This document shows positions 10,628 to 19,824 of a stretch of 64,000 nt of DNA, one piece after another. Below the pieces are notes generated by a model that saw nothing but the letters and a program-made list of their open reading frames with translations, ran no database searches and was not told where the DNA came from. Position 1 is the first letter of the stretch. Each line of letters starts with the position of its first letter. Source of the DNA: Dactylonectria macrodidyma (lineage: Eukaryota > Ascomycota > Sordariomycetes > Hypocreales > Nectriaceae); the NCBI GenBank assembly GCA_020744425.1, contig JAGMUV010000005.1, forward strand, positions 2,480,001 through 2,544,000, given 5' to 3'. A program made the position numbers and the translations under genes.

Positions 10628-12084
10628 CTAGTTTATAGTGGTATCTACTGTTCCGATCTTGTCATAACTAGAAAAACTGTCTGTATCGCCGCTGGGTTCG
10701 CCTCTCCACACCCACTCGACAATCTTGACATCTCCATGGTCAGCATCGACCACACAGTACACTCTGCGGCCTAGATTCACGGCCATACTGCTCCTTGACG
10801 CGCAGCTTGACAGCGCTGTTACCTCGTCTGCCGCTACCCAATCTCCATTGTGGTAGTACGTTAAAAGAACACCGTCAGCGTCAGGGTCGGTGGTCAACAC
10901 TTGGAATCCCAGGTCCGATACATCATTCTCAGTGTCGTTAAAGCCAGTGGAAAACGCAACGATGGATGATTTGTCCACTAAGCCTCTGGAAAGAGTCTGC
11001 CCCGAATATCCCAAATTGCCGTCGTATGTGAGTTGCGCCAGAACCCCTGATCCTGTTTGGTAAAAGATGCTCATGCCCCGATCACTTGAATTAGTGGCTG
11101 GAATCACTGCTAAAGCCAGAGACGTGTTTGCCGCAGGTGAAGTGATGTCGGTGAAATTCCTGTCTGTCCAACCGTCTTCGTTATCATGGAAGAGAACGCC
11201 TCCCAATACTTCATCGGTGTTATCCTGGAAGAAGATGTAGGTGTAGAGAGTGCAGTACACGCATTGTCGCCCGTAGGAGACAATGGACGACCCATCGGCT
11301 CCGGTGTACCTGTCAGTCGAGAATGGATATGTCCATTCCTTGGGGCTCAACGTTACTGTTGTCGATGTGTCGTTTCTGAATAAGGTTTTAATAGCATTAG
11401 TTGGAGACTGCCAGTACAAATGGACATCCCGCCACTGAAATTCGTTTTAGTTTTACGTTCTGCAATGCGGTTTAGATGAGAATCATTTACCGTAGTATTA
11501 TGATAGTACACATCAAGTGCTAAATTGGTGCCGTTGCGCACCAAGTCGAGGCTAATGCCATTGGTGCCGTCTACAACAGGAGACACGATCCATGCGTCTT
11601 CTGAGGAATTGTACGCCGACATATAGATGGCCAGGTTTCTGAGTTGGTACACGACCAGATAATTGCTGTGGCCAAACTCGTCTGTGAAATTCGCCGAGGC
11701 CATCTTGGTATTCGGAAGTAGAGCAGTCCCGCTGTCCGTCGAATCGCCCGCGGTCTCGCCTGGACTAGAGTCGTCATCGGATGCATCGTGATTGTCCTTC
11801 TTGGTCACAGCGACGACAACTCCAGCGATGACAGCCGCCGCAACGATGGCGACGGCGATGATGATTGCGAAGAAAATCTTTCGGCGTAATCCGCATATCT
11901 TCCTTGGCGCGGGCTCTTTCTCGAGGTTTGCGACTTCACTCTTTGGAGAAATCGCCTCGGGATAGTCGCGATGCGATGTCGCTTCTCGGTTGACCTCGGG
12001 GAGATGCTGCGGCTGGTTCTCGACGAAGTGGTTCAGGTCCACCTCCAACGTGCTATAGTCGGGTTGAGCCGTTGGCTGGGTCAT
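10628..12084 (-). CDS. Type II membrane protein with fucose-specific-lectin-like ectodomain
   Basis: This is a cell-surface protein with a probable sugar-binding beta-propeller. Two exons, 12084-11491 and 11434-10628, join in phase 0 to 466 residues. Residues 1-70 are polar and cytosolic. A KICGLRRK-type basic flank then precedes one hydrophobic segment (about 73-97, IFFAIIIAVAIVAAAVIAGV). An acidic Ser/Asp linker and an ectodomain rich in N-glycosylation sequons follow. The architecture, including the 'CGLRR' stop-transfer flank, matches fungal proteins annotated as fucose-specific lectin family. The individual sugar-binding residues were not checked. The start was set at MTQPTAQPDYSTLEV rather than the ATG nine codons upstream, because PDYSTLEV sits near the N-terminus in this family. 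It converges on the HET relic, ending 90 bases from it. Confidence 0.8.
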
Positions 12085-13456
12085 CTTGACCCATGATACG
12101 CCTCGGATCAAATCTATGAAAATTCGATCTATCGGATGGATGGCGAGAGGAGAGGAAGGAAAGTAGGGCGTAGTGGGGAGAGGAAAAGAGCAGGACGACC
12201 GGGTTAAAGAGGGCTGAAGAGCTGTGACACACAGGGCCAGTTCGCCATAGCCCCAGAGGGACCTGTTCCGGCTCGGATATCCCCCAGCTCATGCCTGCTC
12301 TCTGCAACCTAAAGCAGGGATTTGCTGGCTATGATTGGCTTGTTGGTTGTCTTGTTCGTGTTGGTGTGTGACTGTACAAATTGTGGTGTGTTTCATCATC
12401 TGCAAGCCGGGGCGCGTATCCCGCTTCCTTCGCTCGCCTAGCCGCCTAGGGATCCACATTCGACTCCGCCTCCTAGCCAGTCAGCCAGAAGGCAAGTCGG
12501 CCTGGTTTGGATGAGAAACAGCATCAGTCTTAGGGGTGATGGATGCGTTGAAGTGAGGGTTAGTCACTCAACCGTCTTAATAGAAGAGATCATCCCTTTT
12601 AAGCATTCTAACTCTACTTATTGAACATCGGCCGTTGTCCAATTACGGGGCCTTCGGCAGTTCATGATCCCCCGGCAGCCAATCCAGGTTCTCGCCTCGC
12701 CGCCCGCCGACTCTGAATCCGCGAAGCCCCCGTGCCAACCCTGCCAGACAGTCGAGGCGAGACGATCCTTTGACAGCGATAATTTCAACATCACCAACAG
12801 TGGATCAAACTACCCCATGTGAATCACAAATGTCAGATCATCGTCCGCTCCCTGAGTTGGCCAACACCACCCAACCTGGAACTTCACCATCTTGAATGCA
12901 AAATACTCGCTTCATCTTTTTTCTATGTATTGAATATTCTAATTTAATGTTCATATAGCTCTCATGATCTACCTATTTTATGATAGGCGTTATTGGTATG
13001 CGCGGTGTTTTCCTTCCCCCAGAGGCCAAGGTTGGTTGTATGGATGATCGCCAATAAGGGTTGGAGGGACACCGCCGATCCACGAGGAGGTATAAACAGG
13101 CAATTATCATACATAATTTTGGCTACTTGGCTGAGCTAAGCTGTTAACATGTGGGAATTCGAGAAGTACGTTGAGGTAGGCTACACACATATCATCACCA
13201 GGTTTTGCGTATGAGTAGTCAGGTGGCGAGAATAAGTAATTTTCAGTAAGGAGAAGCAACGTGCTCTGCCTTAACACTCCTTCTCATCTGAGTGGGTTGG
13301 TTCGGGCACAAATGCCCTCAAACTATGTTCCACTCCATCATCCCCTCCCTCCCCTCTCCCCCTCTCCCCCTCTCCCCCTCTCCCCCTCTCCCCCTGTCTG
13401 TGTGAAAATGCCGTAACAGTATTTACTATTTTTCCTGCCATCTCCAATAACGGTTC
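12085..13456. other. Gene-free stretch with polypyrimidine tandem repeat
   Basis: This is the promoter side of the lectin-like gene (12085-12400) and the 3' side of the first Cys-rich gene. It has no supported coding sequence. A CT-rich tandem repeat lies at 13341-13395 (listed separately). Confidence 0.5.
13341..13395. repeat. Polypyrimidine microsatellite, about five copies of an 8-base tctccccc unit
   Basis: Near-perfect tandem units of tctccccc are preceded by imperfect copies. It lies 60 bases beyond the 3' end of the Cys-rich gene at 13457. Confidence 0.9.
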
Positions 13457-13648
13457 TTAATCTCGGATGTTGTGCTGTCCACGGTACGCACAGACTTCGC
13501 AATTGGGATTATCAGCATGTTTGATTTCCACAACGGGCTTAAATTTGTCGCACTCGCGGACGGGGCAGGACTTTGGAAAAGCTTCTGGTGCTCCGAACTT
13601 CACACCGCATTTGTTGCAGTGCCTGGTCACATGAACCATGTCACACAT
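13457..13648 (-). CDS. Small Cys-rich zinc-ribbon-like protein, tandem paralogue 1 (63 residues)
   Basis: This is an uncharacterised 63-residue single-exon protein. Cysteines at 2, 11, 14, 28, 33, 50 and 53 include two CX2C pairs, suggesting a small zinc-binding fold. It has no signal peptide. Of the in-frame ATGs, the one starting MCDMVHVT was chosen because the neighbouring paralogue at 14200-14433 starts with the same MC.(M/V).H.T pattern and the two share identical Cys spacing from residue 2 to 33. Upstream lie blocks shared with the paralogue's leader and a TATA-like octamer at 13880-13887. No function is known to me. Nucleic-acid binding or metal binding is possible. Confidence 0.7.
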   Translation of the reverse strand: MCDMVHVTRHCNKCGVKFGAPEAFPKSCPVRECDKFKPVVEIKHADNPNCEVCAYRGQHNIRD

Positions 13649-14199
13649 CTTGCTATCGTATCGAGGAGTTGACGAAGAATAGAGAAGTGTGTTCTGAAAG
13701 AAGGGTTGATGAGTGGCGGCGTCAACATGTGTATGGGTGGGACAAGTCTGCAATGAACAGAACAGGGTATTCCGAATAAGTGTTGCGAATTTTGTTTCCT
13801 GAGTAGGAGAAGGCGATGGTAGATGGTTTGTTTAGTTGCTTGGTGTCTGGCTACAACAGAAAGGCTGCAGGAGCACACCTATATATAGATATTGGACATC
13901 TTGATCCTCCCTTCTAGGTCCGTGTATCACGATCCCATTCAACATCTTGCACATGATTCCAAATGAACACCATTCACTGGTTCTAACTACTGGTTGGGAA
14001 TTTAATCAGAATGTATTATATCAGATACGTGATGCGTTGATCACTGTTTCATTATCAAATTTATGGCGGTTTGCTTCAGCGTTGAAATTCCGCTTCTGAA
14101 CCACACAATGCTATGAATTGACCTAGATCCCCTCACTTGACTTCGGCCCTTCTAGTACGTCCCCGCGTTTACTTCGATATACCGTTGCATCATTCGAAT
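13649..14199 (-). promoter_or_regulatory. Leader and promoter of Cys-rich paralogue 1
   Basis: Reading outward from the start codon, the stretch holds GGGTTGATGAGT at 13703-13714, GTATTCCG at 13767-13774, TTCCTGAGTA at 13796-13805 (all as on the plus strand), and tatatata at 13880-13887. The first three also occur in this order upstream of paralogue 2. The remainder (13900-14199) has no gene I recognise. Confidence 0.55.
13880..13887 (-). promoter_or_regulatory. TATA-like box of Cys-rich paralogue 1
   Basis: A tatatata octamer lies 232-239 bases upstream of the start codon. Paralogue 2 has a TATA-like element at a similar distance. Confidence 0.45.
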
Positions 14200-14433
14200 T
14201 CAGGAGCCACCATTCATTTGCTCACGGCGGACCCGTTCCTCTTCGGCTCGGCGCTCTTCCTCTTTAGCACGTTCGATGCAAGCTGAGCAGCCATCGGGGT
14301 TCAGGGTAACTTCCTTCGGCCGGTGATTGATGGTGCAAATGCGCTTGTCGCATACCTCGGTGTCCTCCGCCCCGTCGCAGAACTTGTCGCCGCAGACTCC
14401 GCACACGTAGGTCAAATGCCACACGGTGCACAT
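14200..14433 (-). CDS. Small Cys-rich zinc-ribbon-like protein, tandem paralogue 2 (77 residues)
   Basis: This single-exon protein of 77 residues has cysteines at 2, 11, 14, 19, 28, 33, 49 and 52. Positions 2 to 33 superimpose on paralogue 1 with identical spacing, apart from the additional Cys19. The final CX2C pair is offset by one residue. A charged helical tail (EEERRAEEERVRREQ) follows the last cysteine and is missing from paralogue 1. It lies on the same strand as paralogue 1, separated by 551 bases, so the pair looks like an old tandem duplication. No signal peptide or membrane segment is present. Function unknown. Confidence 0.7.
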   Translation of the reverse strand: MCTVWHLTYVCGVCGDKFCDGAEDTEVCDKRICTINHRPKEVTLNPDGCSACIERAKEEERRAEEERVRREQMNGGS

Positions 14434-15968
14434 CTTGAATGCAGTTCACGGGTTGATGAGTTGGTTACAGAAGAAGAGTATTCCGGAGAAAGATTGGGAA
14501 AGGGCTTGGTGTATGAGTAGGTGGAGTGCTTGCGTAGTTCCTGAGTAAGGAATTTCTTTAAAGAAAGGTTCGATGAGGATACTGATTTGTAGATGCTGGG
14601 TGAGGAATATCTTCAAGGGAAACTCAGATGAGGATGCACCTTTATACGAAAAATGGTCCTACGCAGCCAGGATTCACTGTTCCTTGAAAAATAGCCAAAA
14701 TGCATGGATCTCGGTTTCAATCAGCGTTATGGAGTTGATCACAACTCTTTTGTCAAACCCGCGGCCGTTTTCGTTGATGTTAAATTATCATTTGTTGTGT
14801 CATAAAACAAAGAATTGCTGCAAGTGTGGTGAACAAGCTTTGTAGAACTAGGCCATAGCTATTGGGTGTCCATGTTTCTGGTCTGTTTTTTGTGATGTCA
14901 AGGCCCATCATCTCCATGATGACGGATAAACCAACTTCTTGTAAGCCAACCTTTGACCGGCAAGTTGATTCACGAACAGTCAAACTAGTAGTTTTTTTTA
15001 GACTCATCCGAGTCAACCAAAATTGTTTGATTATGGACATCTTGTGATAGGCGAGGAGAAGATATTTCACCAACGGGCAACATGAGCCTTCCTTGGCGCC
15101 TTCGAAAGGAAGCCCTTTCACCCTTTAGCCACACATATCCACAAACAGCTGGGAGACATTCTAATATTATATATGTGCTTGATGCTCTGGTGGACAAGTG
15201 CATCATGTTATTCCTACGTCGTTCGATCAAGAAAAGGCTGCCCTGATGCAGAAAGATTAGTAGCTTGAACAACGTAAGTAAAGACTAGGCTGAGCCTTTC
15301 AATCACATTTTCGCCGACCGAAATGTAATCAAGCGTCGCCATATCTCGGCCTGCGAAGGTCTGCGAAGGTCTCAACACTGAGCGATATACATATAGGGTA
15401 ACCTTGCTGGCTGTAGTTGTGCCAAGAGGGGCGACTTCACATTGACGAGGTGCATTGCATTCTTTACGCTCAAGGGTTAAAAAGCCTCTGGCCTGACAAA
15501 ACACCAACCAGCTTCAAGTCAAGAATCTCTGTCACGTAACGTTTCGGGCATGTTGGTCTTGGTGGACCGTGGCTGAGCGACACTGGGCTGACGTCACAAG
15601 TCGCGCTTGGCGGTGATGTTCTCATGTCGCCACTTTCGAAGGGCTAAAAAGGGAGAGTTGCAGTGATGATTGAGTTGTTAATGGGGATTTTTTTCCATTT
15701 CGGTTATGGGACGCTGAATTTCCTTGTCCTGTGATCTGTTTTGAGGTCAAGTGACACTGTTCACGATTCAATGCCAACTCACCATCTTGGCCTTCAACCC
15801 CACCTGACTCCAACAACGGAGATAGAGAGCGCTGAGAGCTGGGGATCGGCCCATTTCATCCCATCTCAACACCAGAAACTCGGTGACAAGGAATTAAATT
15901 GCAGTGAACAGAGCATCCCGGACCCACCGCACAGGGCGTGGTGTTCTTTTCCTCCGCTATAGCCCGCC
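14434..15968. other. Gene-free stretch upstream of Cys-rich paralogue 2 and of the ANCHR-like gene
   Basis: The left part (14434-14650) is the leader/promoter of paralogue 2, with shared blocks at 14450-14461, 14478-14485 and 14538-14547 and a TATA-like ctttata (plus strand) at 14640-14646. The middle is A+T-rich with only short unconvincing open frames. A 10-base direct duplication (ctgcgaaggt twice) lies near 15351-15370. The right part is the ANCHR-like promoter. Confidence 0.5.
14640..14646 (-). promoter_or_regulatory. TATA-like box of Cys-rich paralogue 2
   Basis: The minus-strand tataaag lies 207-213 bases upstream of the start codon, beyond the shared TTCCTGAGTA block, as in paralogue 1. 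Confidence 0.4.
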
Positions 15969-17134
15969 ATGTCGGACCCTGTCGACAAATCGCTCCTCGA
16001 TCGCCTGCAAGCGCTGCGAGGTGGAAGCGCAGGCCCAGAACGGGTTGCACCTACAAAGTACCACCATCATGCGATCTTACTCTGGGACGATCGCTTGAAG
16101 CTAACCGGACACCTAGAATCAATGTGGACCCCATAGAGCGGAAGAAGACTCCGACGCGGGAGGAGGCGTTGGCCCTGCGCCTTAAGTCGCTGCGCGATCA
16201 GGACAGCACCTCACCTGTTGCATCAAGACCGCCCCAAAAGGCAGATGCGTCATCTCCTGCAGCCAGCGCGCCGGCGAGAGATGTGCCCAAGACGAGCGCG
16301 CCAGAGGAGCAGGATGACGATGACATGGACGCCGTGTTCCAGACGGATGACCAGACCCTAGAGGAGCTGCTAGGCGACGTTGGCGCGGACGACGACGAGT
16401 TCAAGGCCGACCCGGACGACGAGCGCGTCAAGGCTCTGCTGGAGGAACTGGCACAGGCAATCCCAAAGGACACTGAAGAAGGGGGCAAAGATAGCGGCAA
16501 GGATGGCAAGGACAGTAAGGACAAGGACGTGGACTCGGATGATTCGGATGACGAGGGTATGAAGCGGGATGTCGACGATGTGCTTGCGAGATTCAGAGAC
16601 GAGCTGGAACTCGAAGCCGCCCTCGCCAAAGATGACCCTCCCGAGGGCGACGACAACGACAACGCCAAGGACGAAGCCTCCAGCGTCCTCCCCTCAACAG
16701 AATCCGGCTTCTCCTTACCAGACCTCCCACCAACGCTAGAAGACCTCCCCTCCGCCCGCACCGACCGCGCAGCAAGCACCGATCTCGACGACCTCACAGC
16801 GCGCATGGCCGCCCTCCGCGCCCCCACCACCGGCTCCGACTCGGTGCTCGATCTCCCAGACGTACCAACCGATGCACCGTCCAAGTCCGTCAAGCGGCTC
16901 ACGTCACGCACCAACTACACCGATGATGACGTCGACAGCTGGTGCACCGTGTGCCTCGAGGACGCGACGCTGCGGTGCCTGGGCTGCGATGACGACGTCT
17001 ACTGCACGCGGTGCTGGCGCGAGATGCACGTTGGGCCTGCGGCTGCCTTTGACGATCGCAGTCACAGGGCTGTGCAGTTCACCAGGGACAAGAAGAAGCC
17101 GGAGGACAAGAGAAAGGTGGCCCTGGGGGCTTGA
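15969..17134 (+). CDS. ANCHR/ZFYVE19-like abscission-checkpoint protein with C-terminal zinc finger
   Basis: Two exons, 15969-16057 and 16117-17134, join across a 59-base intron (gtacca...ctag) to 368 residues. The N-terminus [19 protein letters not shown] and the following [14 protein letters not shown] segment resemble the ESCRT-III/VPS4-interacting N-terminal motifs of ANCHR (ZFYVE19), the NoCut abscission-checkpoint regulator. A long acidic disordered middle follows. The C-terminus holds a Cys/His-rich finger ([32 protein letters not shown], about residues 305-340, ending near a conserved SH) of the divergent FYVE/B-box kind. The start at 15969 was preferred to an open frame running in from 15938 because it gives the family-like N-terminus and a splice in exact phase. 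It converges with the LMBD1 gene, leaving 160 bases between stops. The role in fungal cytokinesis is inference by homology. Confidence 0.8.
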
Positions 17135-17294
17135 TATCAATTTGTGCCAATCTGCCGTACCCTCGCTTGATAATCCATCCTGCTAGACTCCCAAACGACC
17201 GCGCAACCATTTTAAATAAATCCAGATACCCAAACAAAACCGTACTTGCTATGGCTATTCCGTGTCCCACTGATTCGACATTCATGTAATCATA

Positions 17295-19082
17295 TCAAAC
17301 CTCGGTAGACCGTTGTCCGTTCCTGTCGCCGTTGCTGGCGCCGTTCCCGGATCCTGTCTTACCTCTCACATCCTGCCAAGTCGCACCAAACCGCCTTCCC
17401 GTGGTGGCGAGGAGGCTCTCCTCCTCGTCAGCCTCAGCCTGCTCATCAATCTCAGACATGTTGATGGTGGGGGTTCGGAAAAGAGCCGTGGTGAAAACAA
17501 TGAGGAACACGGCCAAGAAAGCAAACTGTGCCCAAAAGTCGACGAGGCCAAAGAAGGGCCACGTGATGGTGATGCGATTCAAGAACGTCGACATCATGGA
17601 CGGGGTGCAAACGTCCTTTGCGTGCTTGTACTTCAACAGCTCAGAGCAAGGCAGGATCAGGTCCGAGTGCTTCTCGCAGCTGGGTTGCTCCCCGGGAGCG
17701 TCAGGTTCACTAGAGCAGAAGGTCTGGGTTCCGTAGATGGAGTACTGGGGAGCAACCATCATGGCGATGCTGTAGTTGGTGGCCAAAATTATCAGAGCCA
17801 GCAGTACAGTTGCGATGAGCAGTGCCTGAGGGGCGGTGCGACCCTTGCGGATCTGGAAGATGCGGACCCAGAGGAAGCGAATACCAACAACGGCGATGCC
17901 CGAGATAGAGCTGCTGAAGAACAGGAGCACGAGCAGAGCCATGAGAATGTAGTCAACGGGGAACGCTTTGGCAGCCTTGACAAAGATGAAGTTGATGGGC
18001 TGGAAGAGGTGGATCTGGCCCAGAATGTAGCCGCAACGCTGCTTGCAGACCGAGTTCTTGGCCTTGTCAATGCCTGTGATCAACATCGAGACCCAGATGA
18101 GGACAGCGAGGACGAGCAGGAGAATGCCGCCTAGTAGCTTGATGGGTCGGAAAAGAACACAGAGCTTGAGCCAGAACTGATAGATCTTGCTTTTGCCTTC
18201 TCCTTGGGCCTCGGATGCCAGCCTCTCACGTCGGACCAAGGTCTGTTCCTCTCTGACCAAGGCGTCAAGCTCCCGACGGTCCTTGCGCGACATTTCGTCT
18301 TGGCGACCGGCGTTGCGCATCTCGATCTGTCGCTGGCGTTCGCGGTTCTGTTCGAGCTGGGAGGCGGTTGTCTCGGAGAGTTGGGGCGCTGAGATTGAGG
18401 GTGCCGACTTGATGAATGAGATGGGTAGCAGGGCGAGTCCAGCACCTGCATAGATGGTGTAGAGCAGTGTACCGATTGTCATCAAAAGACCCAAGGCGAA
18501 CGTAAGCGCCTTTTCTCCATGGTTCAGGGCAATCAGATGCTTCAAGTAGTCGAGATCCCAATGGTCCTTGGAGCTGTCGCCGGCCGCTGGGACGAAGAAG
18601 CCAAGCAGGAAGAGCACAACGACGAATGCAATGAAGAACAGGGTATATTTGGCAGCGGCCCAGAAGCGGCTGGTGAGGGAGCGGCCTTCCTCGACCTCAA
18701 CCTCATCATATTCTTCGTGCCAGAAGTAGGCAAAAGGAATGACTACGAGGCACAACAAGGCATCGAAGCTGTACAGACTGTAGTAGACGACCTTGAGGGT
18801 GAAGAGGATGTCGTCGATGCGCTCGGGAGTGGCCCAGTCCTTTTTGGCGCCGTGGGAAGCAGAGCTGGTGGCGGAGACGAGGGCGATGTCGACGGGGAGT
18901 AGTAAGACGGTAGCGAGTAGCGACGTCAGACTGACGATAGCGACGATGCTGACAATTGCGGAGCGCTCGCGAGGCGTCTGCCAGGTGAAGGTGGTGATGA
19001 AGGCGGCGACTAAGCAGAGGCCGACTGCAATGGCGTAGGCGACCCAGATGAGGCTGGTCTGAACGAGGCCGGCGGCGGCCAT
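17295..19082 (-). CDS. LMBD1: LMBR1-domain protein, probable lysosomal/vacuolar cobalamin transporter family
   Basis: This intronless frame encodes 595 residues with about nine hydrophobic membrane segments. It begins [20 protein letters not shown], the conserved LMBD1 N-terminus, and ends in an acidic, Gly/Asn-rich cytosolic tail. A large basic, coiled loop rich in Arg/Glu (about residues 240-320) separates the two halves, as in LMBRD1/LMBR1 proteins. In animals LMBD1 helps export vitamin B12 from lysosomes. Ascomycetes carry orthologues named 'probable lysosomal cobalamin transporter', although their need for cobalamin is doubtful. The start is the ATG in a GCCACCATGG context; the six codons further upstream in the same frame begin with GTG. 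It is head-to-head with CFT1. Confidence 0.9.
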   Translation of the reverse strand: MAAAGLVQTSLIWVAYAIAVGLCLVAAFITTFTWQTPRERSAIVSIVAIVSLTSLLATVLLLPVDIALVSATSSASHGAKKDWATPERIDDILFTLKVVYYSLYSFDALLCLVVIPFAYFWHEEYDEVEVEEGRSLTSRFWAAAKYTLFFIAFVVVLFLLGFFVPAAGDSSKDHWDLDYLKHLIALNHGEKALTFALGLLMTIGTLLYTIYAGAGLALLPISFIKSAPSISAPQLSETTASQLEQNRERQRQIEMRNAGRQDEMSRKDRRELDALVREEQTLVRRERLASEAQGEGKSKIYQFWLKLCVLFRPIKLLGGILLLVLAVLIWVSMLITGIDKAKNSVCKQRCGYILGQIHLFQPINFIFVKAAKAFPVDYILMALLVLLFFSSSISGIAVVGIRFLWVRIFQIRKGRTAPQALLIATVLLALIILATNYSIAMMVAPQYSIYGTQTFCSSEPDAPGEQPSCEKHSDLILPCSELLKYKHAKDVCTPSMMSTFLNRITITWPFFGLVDFWAQFAFLAVFLIVFTTALFRTPTINMSEIDEQAEADEEESLLATTGRRFGATWQDVRGKTGSGNGASNGDRNGQRSTEV

Positions 19083-19824
19083 GGTGGCAAGGGTAAACAC
19101 GATATAGAGATGCGGTCTATTGGTTTAGTCGAGGTCGATGCAAATGGTGCTGGATTTTGCGAATGAAGACGTCGAGGCGTCGTTGTTTTGTGTGCGATCA
19201 AGATCCGAGATTGCAGGTTCAAGCAACTGCAACAGAAGCGAAGCCGTGAGAGCGACGGCAGAGCTAGTGACGTCGCCGTTTAGGCACCGAGCAGCAGTAG
19301 TCAATGCGCGTCTATGCGTTCTGTATGCAAAGCGGAAGCTGCGGATGCACTGATCAAACCATCAGCAGCATAAAACAAAGCAAGGGAGTCTGCTCAAATA
19401 TCCCCAAAGCCGATGTCAAAGTCGCGACGCAAGCTTGTTTTGCCCGTTTGACTGCTATGCGTGACGCAATAGACTGTGCCCTTCTCCCGAGGAATGGATT
19501 CCTTTAGCGGCCGTCGCTATCGAGACCCCTGTAGCGTCTGCCTCGCCGCGCCCCTGCGCCAGTGCTGGTTAGTGGACAGGGGAGTCCCCGCATGGTAGTG
19601 TAGGGTAAGCGTAGTTGTGGTGCTGTTTGAGCTCTCGGAGGACGGAGGCTGTTTTGATCCGACTGAAGCTCAAGCTTCTTTCGCGACAGCCAACATCGCA
19701 ACACTAGGGCGATAGGACGTCCCATTGTCTAAGCGAACCGATCTTCAAAGACGAATTCGTTCCTCGCCGAGCTCGAGCTCAATCCGTCTCCCTCCCCGTG
19801 TCGCGAGAGCATGGTCGTGCAGCG
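19083..19824. promoter_or_regulatory. Divergent promoter region between LMBD1 and CFT1
   Basis: These 742 bases separate two outward-facing starts. The region is without a supported gene. Short open frames here lack domain features. Confidence 0.5.

Noticed and set aside
16198..16914. 238-codon antisense frame opposite the ANCHR-like gene
   Set aside because: It is a Ser/Arg-rich shadow created by the Asp/Glu-rich, G+C-rich codons of the plus-strand gene.
17313..18134. 273-codon plus-strand frame opposite LMBD1
   Set aside because: It lies fully inside the LMBD1 coding region and mirrors its codon bias; the composition is Gly/Glu/Asp-rich without domains.
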